DNA from: Globomyces pollinis-pini
Lineage: Eukaryota > Chytridiomycota > Chytridiomycetes > Rhizophydiales > Globomycetaceae
Direction of reading: 5' to 3'
Assembly (NCBI GenBank): GCA_025399215.1
Contig: MU621094.1
Coordinates: 124,550 to 188,549, forward strand
DNA length: 64,000 bases
Under the pieces are notes generated by a model that had not been told where the DNA came from, did no database searches, and saw only the letters and a program-made list of their open reading frames with translations. Of the stretch, positions 22,662-33,872 are shown piece after piece. The stretch's first letter is position 1. Each line of letters starts with the position of its first letter. The position numbers were made by a program, and so were the translations under genes.

Positions 22662-23162
22662 ATGTTCAAAAGATTTGCTTCAAAACCAAAGCCTGCTCCT
22701 GTTGGTAGTAGAACCAACATCGCGAAGTTTCAAGAATTAGAAACTGTACTTCGAATATCTATTGTCAAATTAAAATGCAACCATATGAAAGATAAACCTA
22801 TTACATTATCCCGTCAACTATTGATTCAATCAGTTATTTCGGTTGTGTATATGAAAGTAGATGATGTAAGTAGGAATAAAAATAGAAGACCGGTCAAGGT
22901 ATTAAAGGAACCATATCGGAATCTCAAAATGCATAAATTTGCTACCAACAAAAATCTACCTCTTAATGCTGAATTTCGACTTTCAAACATATCGTCTACA
23001 TCAACGACCAAACCAAAGCCATTCAATAATACGACCTCATACAAAAATAATTATCTACTGGAGAAGTCTGTTGGGACCATACCTTATCCTGGTTTTAGTC
23101 CAAATTTGAAACTTCAATCAGCGCGTATACCAATACCGTTTACACCAATATTAATTGTATAA
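22662..23162 (+). CDS. Small-family protein A, unknown
   Basis: Intronless, 166 residues, basic. The N-terminal ~60 residues contain ELETVLRISIVKLKCNHM and PITLSRQLLIQSVISVVYMKV. These line up with genes at 26328-27323 and 27716-28081: xxxxLxxxx(V/I)K/QLxx, then T(L/P)(S/F)(R/Y)xx(L/I)(I/L)(I/N)xx(V/F)xxx(I/V)xxx(V/I). The rest is Lys/Asn/Pro-rich and ends ...NLKLQSARIPIPFTPILIV. I do not recognise the family. It lies directly upstream of, and on the same strand as, the transmembrane pseudo-protease gene. Reality is supported by the shared module rather than by homology to a known protein. Confidence 0.5.
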   Translation: MFKRFASKPKPAPVGSRTNIAKFQELETVLRISIVKLKCNHMKDKPITLSRQLLIQSVISVVYMKVDDVSRNKNRRPVKVLKEPYRNLKMHKFATNKNLPLNAEFRLSNISSTSTTKPKPFNNTTSYKNNYLLEKSVGTIPYPGFSPNLKLQSARIPIPFTPILIV

Positions 23163-23237
23163 AGTAATATAATTTAATCAAGTTAACTCAAGTTTAGTTG
23201 TACTGAGTAGCTTAGAAGAATTCTATCGAACCCATCG

Positions 23238-26187
23238 ATGAACCCATTATCTGCGTTTGGGTCACTCGGAACCAAGAGTCTCGGGTTCTTTCAAGTACAC
23301 TACATCTTTCGCTTTCCATTATTATCTATGATTACTAGAGTGACTACCAATAATCTGGAAACAAGTCCATTCACGCAATGGAATTCAATATCAATTACAA
23401 TAAATAGTCAGCCAATTGAACAATGTTTCTTTGACTTTAGTCAAACTGAATCATGGATAGCTTCAACTCAAATGTGTGTCAATAACACTTGCGCTCGAAA
23501 TGGTATTGGACACAATCCTATTGGAGTTCCGGGTAAACGAATATCAGTGCCATTTGGAAACGTTGAAGGAACTCTTCAAGTTGAACCATTAACCTTGGAC
23601 CAAATTCGAATTCCAAGATTTAACTATGTATCTGCAACATCTGCAACAGTAAACTGGAATTGTGTGCTTGGATTTGCACCTTCAAACACATCATTAATGA
23701 ATCAAATAGCAAACCAGACCAATTTGGACTCCAATACTCTGACATACTCAAATTATAAAGTATGAATTGATTTCTAATGATTTAGGGAATAAGTCATCTT
23801 GTGTTTGGAGGCATTGATAGAAACTCATATACTGAACCTATCACTTGGATACCGACCCCCAACAATAAATCATGGGAACTTGCATTGAAGTCCGTGTCAT
23901 TTAATAATCAAAAAGTAAACGTTAAAAACCTCAACGTGACATTTTTATCCAACTATAATGATTTCACTTTGCTACCATTAAATTTAGCAAGAGATATCAA
24001 TTCTAGATTAAATCTGGAGCCATTGCCAGAAATCTTTCACGATAGTACTGGTAAGATTCAAACATTGATTAAAACTTAGCATGGGGGATAAGATGTGAAC
24101 TATTGCCTAAACCATTACCAGATATGGTTATTGAATTAGATGGCTACAACATGACTCTTAAATCAGATGATTATCTTTTAGAGACTGTATATCGTAACCA
24201 ACCATTCTGTTTCAGTACGATTCTTGGATTTACCGAATCTAAGAATCTGAAAGTTTCGATTGGGACATTGATGTTACGAAGTATGGTCGTATCATTTGAT
24301 TTCAAAAGTGTTTCGATCGGATTTACCAAATCGATTTCAAACTCTTTAGCTTTACCAAACTTGGTGCCTATTTCTACTTCAAGACCGCCTAGCATTACTG
24401 ATACAAAAGTATCACCAATGATTCCCGACAATGACTATTCGACAAATAGTGTAGGGCTAACTGTGCTAATTATCGTTATTGTTATTCTCTCTATTGCAAT
24501 CCTAATGTTTGTATGTTTGATGTTTCGACGATTGGCTCGGCGATTTCGACCTAAAGACACATTACCATCTATTCGTCAAGTATCAGATACCAAAACAAAA
24601 AGTTTTGATATTAATCGTCCAGTACCGGTTGCTGTTCGACCATCCAAACAAAATTCACCATCTGCTATACCTCCAATGCCACAACCATATAAGAACATAA
24701 ATGCAAACCGAGATAGCCGAGTTTCTATTGAAGAAACCAATGCTGATAGAGTGGCCACTTTTGACCCAAATCAAATGTACTATTATGACGAAAACAACAA
24801 TTTATACCACTATGACTATGCCACACAACAGTACATTTATCATGACCCGCTTCAATATAGTGAATTGCACCAGCAGTACAACCAACATCAACAAATATAC
24901 CATGACTCAAGTAGTTATGCTCTAACGGATGATCCATCCTTTGGATATCAGCAATCCAATCAATCATATGAAAACTATAACTATACCATGAAAACTAATC
25001 ATCCATATGCACCAGAAATGATCACAAGCGTAGTAAAGGAGGAAAGCAATTATGGAGAAGATAACCAAGTTCAAGTCCAAAGAAAATCAAAGGCATCCAA
25101 ATTGCTTGGTTCTGATTATGCGGGAAGTGAAGATGGTGAATCTATGAACGTAAGCTCAAAACAGACAAATCGTATGTCAAAAGCAGCAAGATTGTTGGGA
25201 CAAAAGCCAACCCTCCCACCTCCACCTGCAACATCCCCACAGTACTACAAACCTGACACCAAACCCGAGCCTATTCCGAAACCAAACGATTCTAATGACG
25301 AGTATTATACAGATGATGATTTAGATTCCGAAAGTGCATATAATTTCAATCAAAGTAACGCTTATCGATCTCATAGAGAAACCAAAGTCCCTGAACTTGC
25401 AACTGTGATATCCACTATTACTGGCACACAACCTTCCGCTATTTCAACCTCTATTAATTCAACCAGTGTCACCAAAGTATCAAGAGTGAACAAAAGTCCA
25501 ACACGAGATCAAGCTCCATTGAATGAAGATTACCAATCAAAGAGCCCATTACCTAGAATACCACCACAAACAGCTTTACAAATACCCAATCAAAAATATA
25601 ATCAACCAAGATCTGCAAATTCAATTCATTCCAACCTTTCACAACCAATGTCAATTAAATCTCAGCCTATATCATTCAACACGTCTCCCATCAAAAAATC
25701 ACCAAATTCAATCAAATCCGAGCCATACTCGTTTGTTAAATCTGATCCATCCAAATCACCGATGCCAACTTTCAACAACCCTCTAACGCAAGCAACACCT
25801 ATACCAAATACTACTACCTCACCAATCCAAAAACAACAACCAAATTCTTTTGGTAATAAACCACAAAGACCTCAAACAGCATCCACCACTAAACCACCAA
25901 GAGATCGATCAACCGTCATTTCCCCTACCAAACCTAAATCAAAAACCATTCAAATCAAACCGAAACCAACAATGGATGATGAAGATGATGATTACCGTAT
26001 GTCGATAGATTTCAGTCTCGTAGAATTGGTCAACAACAACAACAGCTCGTTTGATAATGTGAATGATGATGATATTGTATCGTATATTGAATCAGTTGAT
26101 ATGTATGAACCATCTCATAATTTGAATACTGTTAAAAAGAAGAATAAGAATGATCCTTCCTCAAACTTGAACAATGCATTGGTTTAA
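23238..26187 (+). CDS. Transmembrane pepsin-fold protein lacking both catalytic aspartates
   Basis: 964 residues, introns 23760-23785 and 24051-24079. The ectodomain follows the A1 aspartic-protease plan: SISITINSQPIEQC, FDFSQTESWIASTQMC where active enzymes have DTGS..lW, LVFGGIDRNSYTEPITWIP, and a C-terminal WGIRCELLPKPLPDMVIELD then IGTLMLRSMVVSFDFKSVSI. The first active-site triad reads DFS; the second site reads FLSNYND with no DTG. So proteolysis is not expected (inference from missing residues). A membrane helix (LTVLIIVIVILSIAILMFVC) and basic stop-transfer follow. A ~550-residue cytosolic Q/P/S-rich tail carries two similar motifs, SKASKLLGSDY and SKAARLLGQKP. It could act as a receptor or adhesion sensor. 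The N-terminal signal peptide is not clear and a further 5' exon is possible. Confidence 0.68.
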
Positions 26188-26327
26188 CTATTTGAAATAA
26201 AACACCTGTTTTCATATATAATAGAAATGCACCATTTAACTATCTTACTGAAAATAAAGACAGGATTGCATAAAAGATAAATAAGTGTTTATTTGGTAAT
26301 CTAAAGAATGGGGATAAAACAAAGGGT

Positions 26328-27323
26328 TTAAATAAGCATCTGTTGAGTCATTGGGAAAAATTGCTGATGATTATGTTTGGGGCTGATATTGTGTTTAGGG
26401 CTATTACTATCCATTCCTAGATACTTTGATATGTTCTTCTTTTTTGTAATAGTATCACCATCTGCCAGAACGGGTGATTGGCTGTTATTTTCAAAGAAAG
26501 ATCTGCGGATGGGTGGTGGACTCCTACAGTTTTGTAGGGATGTTTTATGTTTTGGACTGACAGGACTTATCCCCAAGAAAGCATGAATGTTTTTGAATTT
26601 TAATTTAGGGGTTTTTCGTTCAGTCGGTTCATCACAATCAATGTTGGTATTGATTTCGGAAATACCCAAAAATTTATGAATATTTTTGTATTTTGGTTGT
26701 GGTTTATCTTCTTCAAGATCTTCCTCATCTTCAAAGTCAATTGGGGATAGAGTCACATCGTCATCATATAAGCTGCTCAACATACTGTCTCTTGACCGCA
26801 ATTCGTCCATGGAAGCCAATGTACTATCATCTTCGCGATCTCTTCCTAAAGTCATATTCGAATCATCTGCCATAAAGGATGCAATATCAATCATAGAGTT
26901 CAAATCAAAAGTGTTATCAAAGGAGAAGTTGATTGAGAAAAGTGCTTCTTCCACGTGGCTCACTTCAGGTTCCAACACAAAGGAAGACATACGTTCTTGA
27001 GCATTGAGAGCGTGAGTATTTTTCACTAGAGACGGAATTTGAGGTTCCAAATTATCTTCATCCATAAAGTTTTCAATGTATACGACCAAGTTATCTAAAC
27101 TACTGACTTGAAAGCAGATTGATTTGACGACATTATTAATAATCATACGCCTGAATAACGGAGTATCAGTAGCAGCATTTTGGAGTTTGACCACAGCCAA
27201 TTTCAAGATAAGTTTAGCGTCGTCCCAGTGTTCTTCCAAGAATTGGTGAGGGGATTGAGGACTAGAGGGCGAAGGTGATTGTTTCGATTTCTTCCTTAAA
27301 TTCTTTTGAATGAATTTCAACAT
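26328..27323 (-). CDS. Small-family protein B with three FLG motifs, unknown
   Basis: Intronless, 331 residues. Residues ~33-70 hold the family module (DDAKLILKLAVVKLQNA, PLFRRMIINNVVKSICFQV). An acidic Asp/Ser-rich middle follows. The C-terminal third carries three copies of a short motif: KYKNIHKFLGIS, KFKNIHAFLGIS and KKKNISKYLGMD. The motifs resemble the single SMIHNLIGVF of family member C and, more loosely, SKxxxLLG in the tail of the neighbouring transmembrane gene. Such evenly spaced motifs look like docking peptides. The product is convergent with the upstream plus-strand receptor gene (141-nt gap). Confidence 0.55.
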   Translation of the reverse strand: MLKFIQKNLRKKSKQSPSPSSPQSPHQFLEEHWDDAKLILKLAVVKLQNAATDTPLFRRMIINNVVKSICFQVSSLDNLVVYIENFMDEDNLEPQIPSLVKNTHALNAQERMSSFVLEPEVSHVEEALFSINFSFDNTFDLNSMIDIASFMADDSNMTLGRDREDDSTLASMDELRSRDSMLSSLYDDDVTLSPIDFEDEEDLEEDKPQPKYKNIHKFLGISEINTNIDCDEPTERKTPKLKFKNIHAFLGISPVSPKHKTSLQNCRSPPPIRRSFFENNSQSPVLADGDTITKKKNISKYLGMDSNSPKHNISPKHNHQQFFPMTQQMLI

Positions 27324-27715
27324 GTAATAATATTTGGCGAAAAAGAGTTAAGAAATAAATGAAATTTAGGCTGTGAGTATGAAACAATCGGATTGAGTGA
27401 AACAGGAAGATGAGTCATTTGGTGGGTTTAGGAGAGTCTAGTGCCAGATCCAATTCGTTTCAATCAGGTTTTCTGGTCAGTTAATTGCTAGTCAAAGTTA
27501 CGTGTTTTATAGTCTAATTTCTGTTCTCTCATTGAATTGCTTTTCGATATTTTTTTTGCTTTTGGGGCGTAGTGAGTAGAACCTCCTTCAATCAACATTC
27601 GGAAAGAAATGAAACTTGGGTAATCTTAGTCATAGTAATAAGAATCTTAACAATAATAGTAATGCAAGAGTCATAGTAATTAAAGTTGTATATTTAAATA
27701 TTTATAAGAATGGTT
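27324..27715. other. Intergenic, no gene seen
   Basis: AT-rich spacer between two minus-strand family members. It should contain the promoter of gene B and the 3' end of gene C. Nothing further is recognised. Confidence 0.4.
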
Positions 27716-28081
27716 TTAGCATTGCGATTTGAGTTTCTGCAATTTGCATTGGAATACTCCAATAAGATTATGAATCATACTCGGCTTTGGTTGTGAAATG
27801 GGTGCTTTCATAGCCTTGACTTTACTGTTTTTTCTAAACAAACTGTTTCTACGTCCAACCTTTTCCACATTCTTTTCAGACTTTACCGGAGAGGAAGGAA
27901 TGGAATGAATTCGAAGTGAAATATCCTTTGAAAAGTTGTTTATGAGAATCTTCTTGTAGAAAGTGGTATTTTTGAGAGTTACTTTTTGATTGGTGATTTT
28001 GAATAACACTCGAACCATTTCTGTAGACTCTTCCAGCGTAGGTGAGGAACCTATCGACTGTTTTGACTTGAACCCCAACAT
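27716..28081 (-). CDS. Small-family protein C, unknown
   Basis: Intronless, 121 residues, basic. It consists almost entirely of the family module: STEMVRVLFKITNQKVTLKN, TTFYKKILINNFSKDISLRI. A short basic linker follows, then SMIHNLIGVFQCKLQ, a single version of the FLG motif found three times in protein B. Same strand as and immediately upstream of gene B in transcription order, suggesting local duplication. Confidence 0.5.
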   Translation of the reverse strand: MLGFKSKQSIGSSPTLEESTEMVRVLFKITNQKVTLKNTTFYKKILINNFSKDISLRIHSIPSSPVKSEKNVEKVGRRNSLFRKNSKVKAMKAPISQPKPSMIHNLIGVFQCKLQKLKSQC

Positions 28082-29053
28082 TCTGAATGTGATTTTCCTT
28101 ATTTCGTCTGTTTCCTTTTATACAATTGATAGCGGATCCCGATTCGTTTCAAAACACACAATCTCTTATTTCCCACGAACCTGTATTAGTAATGGAAAAC
28201 ACAAATCTTCTTTTGCTTAAATTTGTATTTAATCGATCCTTCTCTTGTTGTCGTGTTGTAGTCTGTATCAATAGTGTCCAAGATCTCCCTCCTCTGTTAT
28301 TCGAATTTGATTGAAGTAGTACTGCAGCCTTATCCAGTTCTCATGCGATTTGGTTGAAGGTACACAATGACCATAATCAAAAAATAGAGCAGATCTCACT
28401 ATGATAAAGCACCAAACACACTAGATTCCATGCTACCATCACCAGTACTATAAACCTCAACCACTGATCGTGGCTCTCAAAATAAACCTTTTGCACAGAC
28501 CTCAAAAATAAATATTCTTTATGTGGCTAACGTACTCATTGACATTTTCGAACTATTGCAAATAAGGGGCTGAACTATGTTAAACAAAATGGCTTCTCAT
28601 TGCGATGCAAAAGGCTTAGGTTTGATAAGAAAGTAATAGGTACCTGGTAGCCCAGTTCAATTTCACGATCCATGACGTCATCGTTTCAAATGGCTGTGAT
28701 GCGGAGTATCTATGCTAATTCCCACTTCACAAAGATCAACCGGACCGATATCCAATCATGCAAAGTGTCCAATTGCAAAAATGATTTCACATCGTGGTTG
28801 TCTTAACTCAGTCTACCGTTGCCATCTTAAGTAAATCAAAGTTGTTTGGAGTGGTACGGAATCATGAAAATTTAAGTGGTACAAAATACTGCTTTCAGTG
28901 TTGCTACCATCACCTACACATATCCATTACTAATCTATTAATGATAAAACGAACTTGCACAATAAGCACGAGTCTCATTCTGAACCATGACATGTTACAT
29001 AGACTTGACTGCGAATATTCTTATCATGATGTTATATATTGAAGAAATGTAAG
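28082..29053. other. 970-nt region without a supportable gene
   Basis: Short frames on both strands have no conserved features and no plausible splice partners. The region presumably includes the promoter of gene C and the 3' end of TIM44. Confidence 0.45.
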
Positions 29054-30517
29054 TTAGAGTGGCATACGCACCCATTCAATCACTACCCATCCATTAGTTT
29101 CCTCATGCTCCTCTGCTTCAGCATCCAAAAATGATTGTTTAGTAAACACTAGAACGTATCGTACAGTCTTTAATGTATCATCTCCTCCCAATTTGACCAC
29201 TCCCTTTTTGTCCTTGAAACTTAAGATTTCTGTTGTTTCAAAGTTCACGAATATGCATGGAATATCTTCGTTGAACATTGCTAATTTGTTGATTTCAGTG
29301 TGACGGAAATCTACAAGCTTGCATGCAGAAATGAGTCCTGCTTGTTGATGAATTTGTATTTCACTAGATACTCTTGAAAAAGGCTAAACAATAGTTAATA
29401 TCATATGCAAGTGGGTTGGAAAGAAATTCATTTTTGTCAAAATGCATGTGCGGAGAAGCGAAAAGTATGTGAATAAATAAAATGAACCAATAATAAAAGA
29501 AATAAAAACTTACCACTTCACCAAACCATTTGCCTAACGTTTCCAAATCAGAAGCCAAATAAGCATCCAAAATATCTGGAATAATAAAATGTGACGCATC
29601 AGTCAAAAACGTGTACTGATTGAAGGTGGGATCAACAGATTTAAACGATTTAACCACTAATGAAGTTTCTGTTTCACTCATTGTCGTCATATCATTCAAA
29701 TTTCGGAAAAATTTTAAAACTTTGGAATCATTTTCTTCCATCTTTCGTTTTGCATCGTGAAGTTTTTGCCCAATGACGGTTTCGGATTCAAAAGATTCCC
29801 AAAGGGTTTTTTTAGCTTTGGTGAGGACCAATCCCGTTTGTTCCACGTTTTCTTCCAAAAGCTTGGGATCGGAGAGTGGAATTCCATTGTCGTCTAGCTT
29901 GATTGTTGGTTTATTGGCTTGACTTCTTTTTCTGATTTCCTGTCTTTCTTTGTCTCGGATTTCTTTTGGTTTGTAACCAGCAAAATATGCATTTCCAGTT
30001 ATACCACCCACATCTTTTTTAATGGTATCATATCCAGTTGCTACTTTTTTTGCGGCTTCTGTTTCCATTATTGGTTCAGTAATCTACCATAAGTATAATT
30101 TGATAAAGTTACCTTGCTTGACACATCAGCAACAACTTCAGCAGTTTTTACAATAGCTTCCCCAGTTTTCTTCACAGCGGCTGTGTTTAAAGTAGCATCA
30201 ACGGCATTTCCTACAGCAGTGAATACTTTTCCAGTAGTTTCTTTTGCTTGCTTCATTGTTTCTGATTCTGTAATTTTATCTTTCTCTGAGGCTAATAATT
30301 TAATATCTTTTTGTAAATCTTTGTTTTCTTTGACTTGAGTTCGAATTGAATTAACGAATTCTTGTAAAAAACTAACAGATCGAATTTGTGATGAATTGTT
30401 ATTGAATTTCGGTTGGAATACAGTTGAATGACTTGGAATATTTCTCCAATTTATTCGAACGCATTTCTATCATTAACATCGTCTTTTCCTTACTGTTTTT
30501 AATGAATTCATCATCAT
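29054..30517 (-). CDS. TIM44: Mitochondrial import translocase subunit Tim44
   Basis: Anchors mtHsp70 to the TIM23 channel on the matrix side. 425 residues from four exons; introns at 30467-30493 (27 nt), 30084-30112 (29 nt) and 29384-29513 (130 nt, unusually long here). A start at 30517 (MMMNSLKT) plus the first intron yields an Arg-rich presequence (RINWRNIPSHST...). Family motifs follow: SFLQEFVNSIRTQVKENKDL, TLWESFESETVIGQKL, VLKFFRNLNDM, DPTFNQYTFLTDASHFIIPD, ASDLETLGKWFGEV, then FNEDIPCIFVNFETTEI in the C-terminal lipid-binding domain. Without the first intron no in-frame Met precedes residue ~70. It shares a 264-nt divergent upstream region with the ankyrin gene. Confidence 0.92.
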
Positions 30518-30781
30518 TTATGTGAAAAAAAAAATTCATTTTTTTAACCTTTCCAGAGACATTCCCATCAACTACGAGAGTCTATTACTGTAACTAAAGA
30601 CTAAATAAATTCTTGGTTCTCTAATCGTGATTTCAATCTAAAGTTCAATAGAAAAAATTATTATATTGGCTTAGTTGGTTAAACAACTCTTAGATCATGT
30701 TACTTTAACTATCCAACTTTGACTCTATAATTTATAAACCATCTTGAATTAAAATAATGTCAAATCGCGTATTGTTTTCTC

Positions 30782-31554
30782 ATGTCTAAACATCTTGAAA
30801 TTTTAACAGATGCAATCATAAATGGAGATTTAGTTCAACTCAAGAAATTATTAAAATGTCATCGACTTCCAACTTCATTACCAAATCCTAATAATGGAAA
30901 ACCATTAGTTTTTGAAGCAATTGAAAAGAATCAATATCAAATAACAGAATATTTGTTATTGAATGAAATTGTACCTTTACAAGATTTAAAAGATTTTGAT
31001 GGAAATACTTGTTTAATGACTGCTGTGAACTATCAAAATGCTGAAGTATATTAACGTAAACACTAATCTTGTTTAGGTCGTTAATTTGATCTTGAGTAGA
31101 GCTAAACATCTTATTCCAATCGCAAACAATAAAGGAAAAACTCCTTTATTGTTATCTTGTGAACTTGGATTGTTGGAAATCACAAAGGTTTCTCGAATTA
31201 AGAATAATTGTTAGAAACTTATTGAAATGGGAGCATCAATAAACGAAAAAGATTTGGATGGTTCAACACCGTTACATTACGTTAGTAGCTGGGGGCATGC
31301 TGATTTAATCTCATTATTGATATCTTGTGGAGCAGATGTCACGATTTCAAATTTAAAGGGATGGACAGCATTGGATTATGCTTATTCTACTTCCATTTTA
31401 GCTCACCTCGAAGGTAATTATTATTGATTCAAATTTGGTAGGTTGTGTAAAGGCATTCAAGGAAAAGAAAGATATGCCAATCTTCAAATCTGCCCCATCA
31501 ATTAGAACAGGAATTGAATCTACAGGTATTTCTAATAAATCCATTATAGTTTAA
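30782..31554 (+). CDS. Ankyrin-repeat protein
   Basis: 228 residues; three introns (31, 27 and 28 nt). Five to six ankyrin repeats can be read, e.g. NGKPLVFEAIEKNQYQITEYLL, DFDGNTCLMTAVNYQNAEVV, NNKGKTPLLLSCELGLLEITK, DLDGSTPLHYVSSWGHADLI and NLKGWTALDYAYSTSI. The final stretch could be spliced once more, but both alternatives end at the same TAA (31552-31554). No other domain is present. It resembles small soluble ankyrin adaptors; partner unknown. It ends 23 nt from the end of the convergent thioesterase gene. Confidence 0.8.
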
Positions 31555-31577
31555 TTGTTTCTTGAATTGTTTTTATA

Positions 31578-32739
31578 TTATAGTTTTGTAAGTGGTACTT
31601 CCTTGTCATTTTCAGTTTTGGCACGAATGACACCCTAAACAGTCAGTCTAAAATATAAAAATAACCTGTTGAGCTAATGACATGACAAGTTTACCATCTT
31701 GAGTCCATACTTTTCCCAATGTAAATCCACGTCCACTAACAGATTTATCTGATTCCATTTGATAAAGCAACCATTCATCAGCACGAAATGGTTCGTGGAA
31801 CCACTACAATCAACAATAATCAGAATATTTTACTATTGCATGATCTAGACTGGTCATTAAGCTCACTTGCACTTTTTTCTTTCCTACTCTACTAGCTAAT
31901 CCAAATGGAACCAATGCAGTATTTAAAAGTTGATGCTAGGTGGTGATTAATACAACAATCATACATCTGAACAATAGGCTGCAACACACTATAAATTCAG
32001 TACGAATAGATGTTTTTACTTGATGAACAGACATACTCTCTGGTAAAGTTCCTTTAGCTTTCATCCAAATGAAATATTTGTTTGGTATTTCACCTGGTGG
32101 ATTACATTCAGTGATTGGAACTACTTTGGTCTCAATTGCAATTGGCTATCAAAATAAATGAGCGGTTATCAATACCTGTTGTAATCTAAGTTCAATAGTC
32201 TTGTGAAATTTTGAAGCGCGTGGATCAAGTAGTAAAGATCTTAATCTATCTTCATCACTAGTAAGTTCATTTGGACCAGGTACAACTGGCATTTGAATCT
32301 AATTGTTTAACCAATAATGATTACTTGAAATCGTAAATGAGTTATTTCTGGTACAGCATACGATACCATCATTGCAAAAATCACTTTTCCTCTTTGGAAA
32401 GCAGTTACATTTCTAGTTGCATAAGTCCGACCAGTTCTCATTGAATCCACTTTATACACAATCTGTATTGAATCATCACCAGGGAGTAGAAAATAACAAT
32501 GTAATGACTGAATAACATTGGTTAATTCTGTAGATTACATGAACCAAATATTTTGATTCGACAGTCTTCATTGCAGCGCCTAACGCTAATCCAATGACTT
32601 GACCCCCGAATACAGCTCGAAAACCAGTTGGTTTCCATAGTTTTTTCGATCGATACAATAGACCAGTATCCAATTCTATAATTAGCGTATTAATTGTACC
32701 TTCCAATTCTAATGTCTGTTCAATGATTGTTTGTTGCAT
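31578..32739 (-). CDS. ACOT8: Acyl-CoA thioesterase II, peroxisomal ACOT8/TesB type
   Basis: Hydrolyses acyl-CoA to free acid and CoA, typically in peroxisomes. Seven introns of 26-31 nt give 317 residues. The double hot-dog layout is complete: LYRSKKLWKPTGFRAVFGGQ, SLHCYFLLPGDDSIQIVYKV, GRTYATRNVTAFQRGKVIF, HQCVAAYCSDHQLL (catalytic Asp of the second hot dog), SLDHAIWFHEPFRADEWLLY, GRGFTLGKVWTQDGKL and AQQGVIRAK. The C-terminus is PLTKL, a variant of the peroxisomal PTS1 tripeptide (SKL in human ACOT8); whether TKL works here is uncertain. Together with the ABCD importer and the SKL-tailed aminotransferase this suggests an active peroxisome. Confidence 0.92.
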
Positions 32740-33030
32740 GATTTGGTGATGAAATTCGATAAAAACACGTCCACCATCAACTTACTAGAGATTGAACGCC
32801 AATCTATTGAATTTACTTTTATGGATTATCTATGAATATATAGTCGGGTGGATAGTAAAGACTTTCTTAAAACTAGATACTAATGGTCATCAAAAGACTT
32901 TCTTCTTTCCATATCCTATCAATGTTGCATTCAATGAATGAAATTAGTGGAATATTCTTGTTCTGTAGTAGAATTCTTTAATGCTAGTTCCAGTTCAATT
33001 GACTGGTAATTTTTTTTTCTCCCAACTGAG

Positions 33031-33670
33031 ATGAATTCAATCAAATCTAGTTTTGGAGCAGTTTTTAGATTCCAGTCAAACTCATTTATAAATCCTTTAA
33101 AGCAATGCACTCCTCTCTATTCTCAAATGCGTTTCGCTTCGAAAAAATCAGGAGGTTCAACTCAAAATGGAAGGACTTCAAATCCAAAGTAAGATTGTTA
33201 TTTGCTTACCAAAGATACTTGGGATTTAAAAAATTACAAGGTGCAAAGGTTATAGAAGGAAATATTATATTAAGACAAAGAGGTCGTCAATGGCATCCTG
33301 GAACAGATGTTGGAATTGGAAAAGACCACACTCTATTTGCACTCAATAAAGGCCGTGTGGTATTGATGTTTATGATTCTGACTTCCAGGTGATACATTAT
33401 GATCTTGCCAGAAATCGTCGATTTGTTTCTGTAGATGATGGTACACTAGAACCTTTACCTAGTCGAATTGAAATGAAGAGAAAATTAAGAGACATGATTA
33501 ATGTTGAAGAGTATCTTAATTTAGATGCTGAAGGTCGATATGAATATACGATGAAGCAATTGAAATTGTTAACATCCCAAATGGAGAAAGATCGTATTGC
33601 TTACAAAGATAGTAAATTGGTTGATAAAGAACGACGAGTGTTGGGAATGGTAGACATGACTATGCTATAA
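33031..33670 (+). CDS. MRPL27: Mitochondrial ribosomal protein bL27m
   Basis: Large-subunit mitoribosomal protein near the peptidyl-transferase centre. The true frame is found only with two introns (33189-33214 and 33360-33388). It reads [17 protein letters not shown] (import presequence), [20 protein letters not shown] (classical bL27 N-terminus), [39 protein letters not shown] and [15 protein letters not shown] long overlapping frame starting at 33105 gives nonsense before the first intron and should not be used. The total is 194 residues; the ~80-residue C-terminal extension is typical of mitochondrial versions. Confidence 0.9.
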
Positions 33671-33872
33671 TATAATTCATATTTCAACAATGCTTTAACT
33701 ATACTTTGTTGTTCGACCACTCATCTAAACTTTATTGAGGTCAGTTGTCTGCTACAGTCAATTCATACCTTCAATTTACTTTTTTTTGTGTTTGAGAGAC
33801 AGAGATTGAATGCGGTTTGAATAGATTTTTACGATTTCATTTTACCCACACGATTAAAAAAAAAAGCAAACG

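Noticed and set aside
28794..29042. 82-codon plus-strand frame
   Set aside because: Low-quality composition, antisense to the TIM44 3' region, no homology signal.
29384..29513. 130-nt TIM44 intron as a stack
   Set aside because: No internal AG|GT junction at the expected spacing; it is treated as one long intron.
33105..33188. Start of bL27m at 33105
   Set aside because: That frame gives non-bL27 sequence. The frame from 33031 with a 26-nt intron gives presequence plus the classical SKKSGGS start.
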